Below, one piece after another: positions 53,203-63,534 of a stretch of 64,000 nucleotides of DNA. Each line of letters starts with the position of its first letter. Position 1 is the stretch's first letter. The notes under the pieces were generated by a model that saw nothing but the letters and a program-made list of their open reading frames with translations, searched no databases and had not been told where the DNA came from. Position numbers and translations under genes: made by a program. Source of the DNA: Cherax quadricarinatus (taxonomy: Eukaryota > Arthropoda > Malacostraca > Decapoda > Parastacidae); NCBI RefSeq assembly GCF_038502225.1, contig NC_091303.1, positions 25,014,800 to 25,078,799 on the forward strand, read 5' to 3'.

Positions 53203-55449
53203 CAGTGGACCCTCGACCAATGATGGCATCGTCTAACGATAAAATTGCCTAACGATGCGCTCGAGCGTAAAAATTTTGGCCGGACCAACGATGAAAAGCT
53301 CAACTAACAACACGCGACCATCTGGCCTGAGTGCGCCTCAGCTGCCCTGCCATCAGTTAGTGTGCCACTGTTTACAAGCCAGTGCGGTTGCTTCCACACA
53401 TACGTTCGATACATTTTGTATTATTCCAGTGTTTTTAGCACTAATAACTGCTCAATAAGCCACCATGGGCCCAAAGAAAGCTTCTAGTGCCAACCCTGTG
53501 GTAAAAAGGGTGAGAATTACAATCGAACTGAAGAAGGAGATAATTACAAAGTATGAAAGTGGAGTGCGTGCCTCCGAGCTAGCCAGGTTGTACAACAAAC
53601 CCCAATCAACCATCGCTACTATCTTGGCCAACAGAAAGACAATCAAGGAAGCTGTTGTTGTGAAAGGTGAAAGTATGTTTTCGAAACAGAGATCACAAAT
53701 ACTCGAAGATATTGAGAGACTGTTGTTGTGGATAAACGAAAAACAAATATCAGGAGATAGTAATTCTCAATCAATTATATGTGAAAAGACAAGGCAGTTG
53801 CATGACGATTTAATTAAAAATATGCCTGCAACTAGTGGTGATGTTATTGAATTTAAGGCCAGCAAAGGTTGGTTTGAGAGATTTAAGAATTGTAATGGCA
53901 TACACAGTGTGGTGGTAAGGCATGGAAAGGCTGCCAGTTCAGACAAAAAAGTGGCTGAAAAATATGTGCAGGAATTCAAAGAGTACATAGACACTGAAAA
54001 ATTAAAACCCCAACAAGTGTTTAATTATGACGAAACAGGCCTGTTTTGGAAGAAAATGCCAAACAGGACCTACAGTACTCAGGAGGAAAAAGCACTGCCA
54101 GGGCACAAGCCTATGAAAGACAGGCTAACTCTAATGTTTTGTAGTAATGCTAGTGGGGATTACAAAGAGAAGCCTCTACTCGTGTATCACTCTGAAACTT
54201 CCAGTGTGTTCGAGAAAAAGTGTCGTCAAGGCTAATTTGTGTGTGATGTGGAGGGCAAACAGTATGGTATGGGTCACTAGGGACATTTTCTATGATTGGT
54301 TTTATCATGTGTTTGGCCTCACTGTGAAAAATTACCTCCTGGAAAATAAATTGGCCCTCAAGTGTCTCTTGGTATTAGACAATGCCCCTGCTCATCCTTC
54401 AGACTTGTCAGAGTGAATTGTGGGGGACTTGAGTTTTATCAAAGTCAAGTTCTTGCCTCCTAATACCACTCCTCTCCTCCAGCCCATGGACCAGCAGGTC
54501 ATTTCAAATTTCAAAAAACTGTACACCAAAGCAGTGTTTCAAAAGTGCTTTGAAGTGACCTCAGACACTCAATTGACCCTAAAAGACTTTTGGAAAGATC
54601 ACTTTAGTATCCTCAATTGCATAAACCTTATAGGTAAGGCTTGGGAGGGAGTGACTTGCAGGACTTTGAACTCTGCTTGGAGGAAACTGTGGCCACAATG
54701 TGTACAAGAGAGGGATTTTGAAGGGTTTGGGGCTAGCCCTGAGGAGCCTATACCCATTGTGGAATGTATTGTGTCATTGGGGAAGTCCATAGGGTTAGAG
54801 GTTAGTGGGGAGGATGTGGAAGAGTTGGTGGAAGACGACGATGAGCTGCAAGAGCATCTGCAACAGCAAAAGATCACAACTGAAGAAATTGCTTCAGAGG
54901 AGGGGAGAGAGAGATGGAAGAAGTTGCCTTCTTCAATGATTAAGGAAATTTGTACATTGTGGACAAAGGTGCAAACCTTTATGGATGAAAATCACTCTGA
55001 CATAGCTATTGCAAGCCATGCTGGTGACTCTTACAATGAAAATGTTGTGGCCCATTTTAGGAAAATCTTAAAGGAATGTGAAGTACAGAGCCCTATGGAC
55101 AGATTTTTGGTGTGACAGAGGTCCAGTGACTCTCAAGTTGTTCCCAGTGACATTAAAAAAACAATAATACACATCCATCTCCCCTCCTCCCACTTCATCA
55201 CTCATCACTACATCTTCAATAAAAGTAAGTGTCACTTATTTTTCATTTAGTACAGTATTTATTGTGCATGTATCCTTGTTTTTCTATGGAGGAAAATGTA
55301 TATTTCATGTGAAAAAAGCAAATTTTTTTCATACTTTTGGGTGTCTGGAACGGATTAATTGGATTTCCATTATTTCTTATGGGGAAAATTAATTCGGCTA
55401 AGGACAAGCTCTCTGGAACGGATTAATATCGTTGGTCGAGGGTCCACTG
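53203..55449 (+). mobile_element. Tigger/pogo-like transposon T4 (2.25 kb)
   Basis: TA-flanked (53201-53202 and 55450-55451), with ends CAGTGGACCCTC and GAGGGTCCACTG. Iterons at 53215, 53231, 53247, 53283 and 53302 are of (C/T)(C/T)AACGAT type. The right end has direct GACCAACGAT, 22 bp, then inverted GTCCTTAGCC. It encodes a broken transposase and is inserted in MITE M1 copy b. Confidence 0.92.
53465..55115 (+). pseudogene. Tigger-type DDD transposase, T4 (two lesions)
   Basis: The start ATG at 53465 has the same 'caccATGGGCCC' context. The first 250 codons cover both HTH domains and the first Asp block (FNYDETGLFWKK). A frameshift near 54215 moves to the frame containing LLVLDNAPAHPSD. A stop at about 54415 is followed by the rest, including PMDQQVISNFKK, the acidic region and the C-terminus to MDRFLV. 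The C-terminal ~30 residues of the intact copy are cut by a stop at 55113. All three catalytic Asp codons are retained. Confidence 0.9.
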
Positions 55450-55831
55450 TATGTATTCATCTACCAATGACTCAGACTTATGATGGGCTCTCTGACCAGT
55501 ATACATACCTAAAAAAGTATATTAGAGCTGATTTCATCTATTCTGTTTATTACAATATACAGTACACTGCTGTATAAACATCTAAAAATATAACAGAAAT
55601 GTTATAAATGGTGCAAAGGTGACATTAAAACAATATCTAAGATGGTTGCCACAAACCCACTACCATTATTAGTGATGCATTTATTTACCGACATGGTCTT
55701 AGGACCAGAACTCCATCATTAAGTGAGGAGAGGTTGTATAATTAAAAGCTTTCTCTTTGATGTTAACTCACTGAAACCTTACCATATTCTGCAAATATGG
55801 CTCATTTACATGCACTAACGGAAAAACTTTT

Positions 55832-56028
55832 TTTTAACACACTGGCCGTTTACCACCAAGGTAGAGGACCCAAAAAGAGAAGAAATGAAAGATCTTCTTT
55901 TTACATTTAGTAATTTATACAGGAGAAGGGGTTACTAGCCCCTTGTTCCAGGCATTTTAGTTGCCTCTTATGACATGCACGGCTTACAGAGGAAGGATTC
56001 TTATCGACTTCCCCATGGGGTTATGAAA
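55832..56028 (-). mobile_element. SIDE fragment, 5'-truncated
   Basis: On the minus strand it has the tail with diverged stem-loop and the 'ggggttactagcccc' leader block, ending at about 56028 just before Tigger T6. Confidence 0.8.
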
Positions 56029-56229
56029 ATATACAGTGGACCCTCGCATATCGGCCAATCTAGATATTAGCCAATTCAGATTTCAGCCGCGTTTTTGACC
56101 AAAATTCTATCCTGGATTTCGGCCAGCAACTTGGATATTGGCTGTATTGGACGCGTCCGCCCACCACTCCGTCGCATTCGTAAGTCAGACTGATTGTGTC
56201 TCTGGGTGAGTGAGCAAGACTTCCTGACC

Positions 56230-56715
56230 CTGTCGACCCTCTGCCTGTTGTGGAATGTATTGTGGCTTTGGAGAAGTCCATGGGGTTGGATGTGAGTGGC
56301 CAGGATGTAGAAGAGTTGGTGGAGGACCACAGGAAGAGCTAACCACTGAAGAGCTGCAAGACCTTCATCTGCAACAGCAACAGACCACAGCTGAGGAAAC
56401 TGCTTCAGAGGCGGAGGAAGAGAGAGGGGAGAATGTGCCTTCTTCAGTGATTAAGGACATGTGTGCAAAATGGAGCGAGTTGCAAAGTTTTGTGGAGAAA
56501 TATCACCCTGACCAAGTTCAAACAAGTCATATCTGCAACATGTTCAGTGACAAAACCTTGTTCCACTTAGAGAAATGCCAGAAACAGACCTCTCTGGACA
56601 GTTTTTGTGTGTGACAGGGATGCAGTAACTCTCAAGCTGGTCCTAGTGCCAGTAAAAGATAAAGAAGGGAAGTAACCCTGGATAGGGACTTGATACCTGA
56701 AGTCCTTATGGAGGA
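56230..56715 (+). pseudogene. Tigger transposase C-terminal remnant, T6
   Basis: Frame fragments keep MGLDVSGQDVEELVEDH-like acidic sequence, KDMCAKWSELQSFVEKYHP and a stop-interrupted basic tail. It is closest in layout to the T5 remnant (43959-44504). HTH and catalytic domains are absent. Confidence 0.8.
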
Positions 56716-57805
56716 GGGATTCCCCTTCCAAACAATAACCACCAAATCCCTCTCCCCTCCTCACCTTCTTCAATATGCCAACAGGAGTTTTCAATAAAGG
56801 TATGTACAATAGGGCCCAACTTATATGGCAGGTTAGGTTCCAGGCTACCACCATAAAGCGGAAATCGCTGTAAAGTGGAACACCGTTTTTTTCCACTTAT
56901 AAATGCACATAAATACTAGTTAACAAGTTTACACTAACATATATTAAGTTAGCAATAGAACTAGCATTAAAAAAACAATAATAAATTAAAATGCACATAT
57001 AGTACACTCATTACTTACCTTAAAATATTTATAGTCTTAATCTAGGGTATGATGAGTAGCATTTATTGTAAGAAATCAAGTGTGGTATGTATGGTAGCCA
57101 GCCAGGCTACCCGGTAACACATTTTCTCTTATGTTTGACTAGAGAAAATGTTATTCTTGCCGTCACTCGTACAAGTTGTCTGGCTACCACATCTCATATT
57201 TATGTTTATTTATTCTACTGTGGGGTGTATTTATCATCTTTATATCTGATGTATCATGTTTATTATATAATTTTGAAAAAATATCATAGCTGGACTAAAG
57301 AAAATGTGTATATTAATATAAGACATTTAATGAGACTCGGTGATTATTATTGAGAATTATTATTATTTTATAGGTAGTAGGTTGGTAGACAGCAACCACC
57401 CAGGGAAGTACTACCGTCCTGCCAGATGACTGTGAAACAAAAACCTGTAACTGTTTTGCATGATGGTAGGATTGCTGGTTTCTTTTTCTGTCTCATAAAC
57501 ACGCTAAGATAACAGGGATATCTTGCTACTCCTACTTACACTTTGGTCACACTTCACAGACACGCACATGCATATATATATATACATACATCTAGGTTTT
57601 TTCTCCTTTTTCTAAATAGCTCTTGTTCTTTTTTTATTTCTTCTATTGTCCATGGGGAAGTGGAAAAGAATCTTTCCTCCGTAAGCCATGCGTGTCGTAT
57701 GAGGCGACTAAAATGCCGGGAGCAATGGGCTAGTAACCCCTTCTCCTGTATACAATTACTAAAAAAGAGAAGAAGAAAAACTTTATAAAACTGGGTTGCT
57801 TAAAT

Positions 57806-60711
57806 GTGCGTGGATGTAGTGCGGATGACAAGAAACAGATGATTGCTGATGTTATGAATGAAAAGAAGTTGGATGTCCTGGCCCTAAGCGAAACAAAGCT
57901 GAAGGGGGTAGGAGAGTTTCAGTGGGGGGAAATAAATGGGATTAAATCTGGAGTATCTGAGAGAGTTAGAGCAAAGGAAGGGGTAGCAGTAATGTTAAAT
58001 GATCAGTTATGGAAGGAGAAAAGAGAATATGAATGTGTAAATTCAAGAATTATGTGGATTAAAGTAAAGGTTGGATGCGAGAAGTGGGTCATAATAAGCG
58101 TGTATGCACCTGGAGAAGAGAGGAATGCAGAGGAGAGAGAGAGATTTTGGGAGATGTTAAGTGAATGTATAGGAGCCTTTGAACCAAGTGAGAGAGTAAT
58201 TGTGGTAGGGGACTTGAATGCTAAAGTAGGAGAAGCTTTTAGAGAGGGTGTGGTAGGTAAGTTTGGGGTGCCAGGTGTAAATGATAATGGGAGCCCTTTG
58301 ATTGAACTTTGTATAGAAAGGGGTTTAGTTATAGGTAATACATATTTTAAGAAAAAGAGGATAAATAAGTATACACGATATGATGTAGGGCGAAATGACA
58401 GTAGTTTGTTGGATTATGTATTGGTAGATAAAAGACTGTTGAGTAGACTTCAGGATGTACATGTTTATAGAGGGGCCACAGATATATCAGATCACTTTCT
58501 AGTTGTAGCTACACTGAGAGTAAAAGGTAGATGGGATACAAGGAGAATAGAAGCATCAGGGAAGAGAGAGGTGAAGGTTTATAAACTAAAAGAGGAGGCA
58601 GTTAGGGTAAGATATAAACAGCTATTGGAGGATAGATGGGCTAATGAGAGCATAGGCAATGGGGTCGAAGAGGTATGGGGTAGGTTTAAAAATGTAGTGT
58701 TAGAGTGTTCAGCAGAAGTTTGTGGTTACAGGAAAGTGGGTGCAGGAGGGAAGAGGAGCGATTGGTGGAATGATGATGTAAAGAGAGTAGTAAGGGAGAA
58801 AAAGTTAGCATATGAGAAGTTTTTACAAAGTAGAAGTGATGCAAGGAGGGAAGAGTATATGGAGAAAAAGAGAGAAGTTAAGAGAGTGGTGAAGCAATGT
58901 AAAAAGAGAGCAAATGAGAGAGTGGGTGAGATGTTATCAACAAATTTTGTTGAAAATAAGAAAGTTTTGGAGTGAGATTAACAAGTTAAGAAAACCTAGA
59001 GAACAAATGGATTTGTCAGTTAAAAATAGGAGAGGAGAGTTATTAAATGGAGAGTTAGAGGTATTGGGAAGATGGAAGGAATATTTTGAGGAATTGTTAA
59101 ATGTTGATGAAGATAGGGAAGCTGTGATTTCGTGTATAGGGCAAGGAGGAATAACATCTTGTAGGAGTGAGGAAGAGCCAGTTGTGAGTGTGGGGGAAGT
59201 TCGTGAGGCAGTAGGTAAAATGAAAGGGGGTAAGGCAGCCGGGATTGATGGGATAAAGATAGAAATGTTAAAAGCAGGTGGGGATATAGTTTTGGAGTGG
59301 TTGGTGCAATTATTTAATAAATGTATGGAAGAGGGTAAGGTACCTAGGGATTGGCAGAGAGCATGCATAGTTCCTTTGTATAAAGGCAAAGGGGATAAAA
59401 GAGAGTGCAAAAATTATAGGGGGATAAGTCTGTTGAGTGTACCTGGTAAAGTGTATGGTAGAGTTATAATTGAAAGAATTAAGAGTAAGACGGAGAATAG
59501 GATAGCAGATGAACAAGGAGGCTTTAGGAAAGGTAGGGGGTGTGTGGACCAGGTGTTTACAGTGAAACATATAAGTGAACAGTATTTAGATAAGGCTAAA
59601 GAGGTCTTTGTGGCATTTATGGATTTGGAAAAGGCGTATGACAGGGTGGATAGGGGGGCAATGTGGCAGATGTTGCAAGTGTATGGTGTAGGAGGTAGGT
59701 TACTGAAAGCAGTGAAGAGTTTTTACGAGGATAGTGAGGCTCAAGTTAGAGTATGTAGGAAAGAGGGAAATTTTTTCCCAGTAAAAGTAGGCCTTAGACA
59801 AGGATGTGTGATGTCACCGTGGTTGTTTAATATATTTATAGATGGGGTTGTAAGAGAAGTAAATGCGAGGGTTTTGGCAAGAGGCGTGGAGTTAAAAGAT
59901 AAAGAATCACACACAAAGTGGGAGTTGTCACAGCTGCTCTTTGCTGATGACACTGTGCTCTTGGGAGATTCTGAAGAGAAGTTGCAGAGATTGGTGGATG
60001 AATTTGGTAGGGTGTGCAAAAGAAGAAAATTAAAGGTGAATACAGGAAAGAGTAAGGTTATGAGGATAACAAAAAGATTAGGTGATGAAAGATTGAATAT
60101 CAGATTGGAGGGAGAGAGTATGGAGGAGGTGAACGTATTCAGATATTTGGGAGTGGACGTGTCAGCGGATGGGTCTATGAAAGATGAGGTGAATCATAGA
60201 ATTGATGAGGGAAAAAGAGTGAGTGGTGCACTTAGGAGTCTGTGGAGACAAAGAACTTTGTCCTTGGAGGCAAAGAGGGGAATGTATGAGAGTATAGTTT
60301 TACCAACGCTCTTATATGGGTGTGAAGCGTGGGTGATGAATGTTGCAGCGAGGAGAAGGCTGGAGGCAGTGGAGATGTCATGTCTGAGGGCAATGTGTGG
60401 TGTGAATATAATGCAGAGAATTCGTAGTTTGGAAGTTAGGAGGAGGTGCGGGATTACCAAAACTGTTGTCCAGAGGGCTGAGGAAGGGTTGTTGAGGTGG
60501 TTCGGACATGTAGAGAGAATGGAGCAAAACAGAATGACTTCAAGAGTGTATCAGTCTGTAGTGGAAGGAAGGCGGGGTAGGGGTCGGCCTAGGAAGGGTT
60601 GGAGGGAGGGGGGTAAAGGAGGTTTTGTGTGCGAGGGGCTTGGACTTCCAGCAGGCATGCGTGAGCGTGTTTGATAGGAGTGAATGGAGACAAATGGTTT
60701 TTAATACTTGA
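57806..60711 (+). pseudogene. RTE-like endonuclease-reverse transcriptase, copy E (two small indels)
   Basis: About 970 codons. The endonuclease has LDVLALSETKLKG, IISVYAPGEERN, IVVGDLNAKVG, LDYVLVDKRLLSR and ATDISDHFLVV. A 2-bp deletion near 58963 (other copies have two more A's before 'gttttggag') shifts frame to the RT. The RT has NYRGISLLSVPGKVYGRVI, FMDLEKAYDRVDRGAMWQM, GLRQGCVMSPWLFNIFIDGV and LLFADDTVLLGD, all intact. A 1-bp gain in a G run near 60615 alters the last ~30 codons; the original C-terminus WRQMVFNT ends at 60711. Coding sequence continues upstream of 57806 in frame (GCLNVRG) with no obvious ATG, so the start is unresolved. It would nick DNA and prime reverse transcription in the nucleus. 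Confidence 0.93.
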
Positions 60712-60916
60712 CGTGCTGTTGGAGTGTGAGCAAAGTAACATTTATGAAGGGATTCAGGGAAACCGGCAGGCCGGACTTGAGTCCTGGAGATGGGAAGTAC
60801 AGTGCCTGCACTCTGAAGGAGGGGTGTTAATGTTGCAGTTTAAAAAACTGTAGTGTAAAGCACCCTTCTGGCAAGACAGTGATGGAGTGAATGATGGTGA
60901 AAGTTTTTCTTTTTCG

Positions 60917-60944
60917 GGCCACCCTGCCTTGGTGGGAATCGGCC
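60917..60944 (+). other. Conserved 3' stem-loop of the LINE/SIDE family
   Basis: GGCC, CCACC, a loop of about seven bases, GGTGG, then GGCC can form nested stems just before the tail. The same element ends every SIDE and LINE copy in this window (for example 12380, 25600, 42890, 43430, 63560). Shared 3' structures are typically what a LINE reverse transcriptase recognises. That role is inferred here. Confidence 0.6.
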
Positions 60945-61401
60945 GGTGTGATAATAAAAAAAATAAAATATTATTATCATTACTAATATAGCGTCACTTG
61001 TACAAGTCGTCTGGCTACCACATCTCTTATTTATGTTTATTTATTCTACTGTGGGGTGTATTCATCATTTTTATATGTGATGTATCGTGTTTATTATATA
61101 ATTTTTGAAAAAATATCATAGCTGGATTAAAGAAAATGTGTATATTAACATAATATACGACATTTAATGAAACTCAGTGATTATTATTGAGAATTATTAT
61201 TATCATTATTATTATTATCAACTTGTACAAGTTGCCTGGCTACCACATCTCATATTTATTCTACTGTGGGGTGTATTTATCATCTTTATATGTTATGTAT
61301 CATGTTTGTTATATAATTTTGAAAAAATATCATAGCTGGATTAATGAAAATGTGTATATTAATGTAATATACGACATTTAATAAGACTCAGTGATTATTA
61401 C

Positions 61402-61432
<31 letters not shown>

Positions 61433-61559
61433 ATCATTATTATTATTATTATTATTATTACTAATATGGCATCTTGAGACATAAGACACTCTTACTGATT
61501 TTAATGTGTACCTGCATGCCAGCACAGTGTGTAAGTTTATTTAGGTACAGGTATACATA

Positions 61560-62115
61560 AGTGATGGAGTGAATGATGGTGAAAGTTTTTCTTTTTTGGG
61601 CCACCTTGCCTTGGTGGGAGTTGGCCAGTGTGTTAATAAATAAATATAAATAATTATCAAAGTACTGTATATATAAGGTATGAAAAAAATTTAAAAAACA
61701 CTTGAAATTTTGGAGTTTCCAGATTATTTTATTATTATCACACTGGCCGATTCCCACCAAGGCAGGGTGGCCCGAAAAAGAAAAACTTTCACCATCATTC
61801 ACTCCATCACTGTCTTGCCAGAAGGGTGCTTTACACTACAGTTTTTAAACTGCAACATTAACACCCCTCCTTCAGAGTGCAGGCACTGTACTTCCCATCT
61901 CCAGGACTCAAGTCCGGCCTGCCGGTTTCCCTGAACCCCTTCATAAATGTTACTTTGCTCACACTCCAACAGCACGTCAAGTATTAAAAACCATTTGTCT
62001 CCATTCACTCCTATCAAACACGCTCACGCATGCCTGCTGGAAGTCCAAGCCCCCTCGCACACAAAACCTTCTTTACCCCCTCTCTCCAACCTTTCCTAGG
62101 CTGACCCCTACCCCG
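61560..62115. repeat. Two opposed LINE 3' fragments inside element G copy 3
   Basis: 61560-61648 is a plus-strand LINE tail (with stem-loop, then GTGTTAATAAATAAAT). 61732-62115 is a minus-strand 3' UTR plus RT C-terminus fragment nearly identical to copy E. Both are heavily 5'-truncated. Confidence 0.82.
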
Positions 62116-62578
62116 CCTTCAGATATAATAACAATTTGTCAAAATAAAAAATCTAATCTAAAAAAAAATAATGGAGAGATGTGGTGCTTAAGGAGTTCAC
62201 AGAGATTGTAAACAAACTGGGTGGGGCACACTGACCATATGAGAAAGTCAGGTGGGAAGTCCGTATAGCAAGTTTTGGTCATACATTTGAAATGTCCGTA
62301 TTAGCAGAACGCTGTAAAGCGAAACGCCATAAAACGGGGCCCTACTGTAATGTTTATCAGTAAAATTAGTGCTTTATATTTCTTTCTCATTGTTTTGTGT
62401 ATGTAAAACTATAGTTAATCTTTAAAAAATGTATTTTTCGTTAATATTTTTGGGTGTTTGGAACGGATTACGTAACTGTATTTGCATTAATTCTTATGGG
62501 AAATATTATTTTGGTTTTCGGTCTTTACGGAATTAGGCTGACCTACTGGAACAAATTACGGCCGATAACTGAGGGTCC

Positions 62579-62668
62579 TCGGTACTCGAAATTAATTCAT
62601 TCCAGAAGGCTGTTCGAGTGCCAGTCTGTTTGAGTTCTGAATGAATTTTTCCCAACTAATTTTCTTTT
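62579..62668. mobile_element. Tigger-type right-end fragment
   Basis: Following a truncated terminus are iteron GGTACTCGAA, a 22-bp spacer, inverted TTCGAGTGCC, 6 bp, inverted TTTGAGTTCT and 'gaatgaatttttccc', the right-end layout of the Tiggers here with yet another iteron sequence. No transposase. Confidence 0.65.
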
Positions 62669-62671
62669 TAA

Positions 62672-63135
62672 GAACATAAGAACATAAAAAAGAAGGAACA
62701 TTGCAACAGGCCTACTGACCCATGCGGAGCAGGTCCATGTCCCCCCCCCCCAGATTAGACCAATGACCCACCCCCCGGATTAGACCAATGACCCACCCAG
62801 TCTGGTCATCCCCACTCAAGGATGGAGCACTGTACCAGACCCAGCAGCACATGCTAGTCAGGTCCAACTCACACCCACCCACACCCACTCATGTATTTAT
62901 CTAACCTATTTTTAAAACTACACGTTTTAGCCTCAATAACTGTACTCGGGAGTTTGTTCCACTCATCCACAACTCTATTACCAAACCAGTGCTTTCCTAT
63001 ATCCTTCCTGAATCTGAATTTTTCCAACTTGAAACCATTGCTGCGAGTCCTGTCTTGGCTGGAAATTTTCAGCACACTATTTACATCCCCTTTATTTATT
63101 CCTGTTTTCCATTTATACACCTCGATCATATCCCC
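62672..63135 (-). mobile_element. CR1/Jockey-like LINE 3' fragment, second family
   Basis: A minus-strand 86-codon frame (63129-62869) encodes the C-terminal domain typical of CR1/Jockey ORF2 (MIEVYKWKTGINKGD, NRVVDEWNKLPSTVIEAKT, FKNRLDKYM). The 3' end carries repeated GAACATAA units at 62672-62690. It is different from the CR1-like family at 1868-6130, whose 3' UTR and C-terminus do not match. Confidence 0.82.
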
Positions 63136-63315
63136 TTTGCACCATTTATAACATTCCTGGAATGTTTTTAAGTGTTTGTACAGTAGTGTTCTGCATATTG
63201 AAATATAGAGAATAGAGGAAATCAGCTCTAATATACATTATTTAGGTATGAATACTGGTGAGAGAGCCTGCTGTAAGTCCCAGGCGTTGGTAAACGAGTA
63301 TGTTGCTAAGTGAGA
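63136..63315. mobile_element. MITE M1 fragment, copy c
   Basis: Matches 51205-51402 ('ctttgcaccatttata', 'aaatcagctctaatata') and ends in a diverged terminus 'gctaagtgagaagaagct'. It lies beside the CR1-like fragment. Confidence 0.7.
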
Positions 63316-63319
63316 AGAA

Positions 63320-63515
63320 GCTAGGTAATAGGTGATAAACAGCAACTGCCCAGGGAGGTACTACTGTCCTACCAAGTGAGTGCAATGTTTTACAAGATGG
63401 TAGGATTGCTGGTGTCTTTTTTTTTCTGTCTCACAAACATGCAACTTTTCAGGTGTACCTTGCTACTTCTGCTTACACTTAGGTCACACTACACATACAT
63501 GTACAAGCATATATA
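63320..63515 (+). mobile_element. SIDE/LINE leader fragment
   Basis: Plus-strand leader from 'ggtaataggtgataaacag' to a TA microsatellite (63509-63536), where it is cut by the next SIDE. Confidence 0.78.
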
Positions 63516-63534
63516 TATATATATATATATATAT

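Larger units (their letters stand above)
53178..55736. mobile_element. MITE M1, copy b, carrying Tigger T4
   Basis: The left terminus CAGTCTTGCCTCACTTA and the right terminus (complement of CAACCTCTCCTCACTTA) lie between TA dinucleotides. Element sequence 55452-55736 continues after the Tigger and matches 63136-63315 and 51205-51402 in reverse. Confidence 0.82.
57369..60968 (+). mobile_element. RTE-like LINE copy E, near-complete (3.6 kb)
   Basis: This is the best LINE copy: 5' leader from GGTAGTAGGTTGG, a single long endonuclease-RT reading region, a short 3' UTR, a terminal stem-loop and an A-rich tail. It is inserted in an ATT-rich part of element G. Close similarity to copies B and D marks a recently active subfamily. 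The lack of an ORF1, the APE-RT order, and the short UTR with a simple tail favour RTE-type classification. The group is inferred from motifs and layout, not a tree. Confidence 0.9.
56807..62347. mobile_element. Tigger-type element G, copy 3, carrying LINE copy E
   Basis: Termini CAATAGGGCCCAACTT (56807) and CGGGGCCCTACTG (62347) lie between TA inside Tigger T6. The interior matches copy 1 and includes repeats of the 'ctggctaccacatctc' unit (57180, 61010, 61235). LINE copy E (57369-60968) and two later LINE 3' fragments are inserted. An ATT microsatellite lies at about 61395-61460. Confidence 0.82.
56034..62578 (+). mobile_element. Tigger remnant T6, host of element G copy 3 and LINE copy E
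   Basis: The left end CAGTGGACCCTC is followed by iterons GCATATCGGC, AGATATTAGC, AGATTTCAGC, GGATTTCGGC and GGATATTGGC at 56046, 56062, 56078, 56114 and 56133. T6 sequence runs to 56806 and resumes at 62348. The right end has AGTTATCGGC, a 22-bp spacer, inverted GCCTAATTCC, 6 bp, ACCGAAAACC. The last four terminal bases are lost where another Tigger-type end begins at 62579. Confidence 0.85.
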
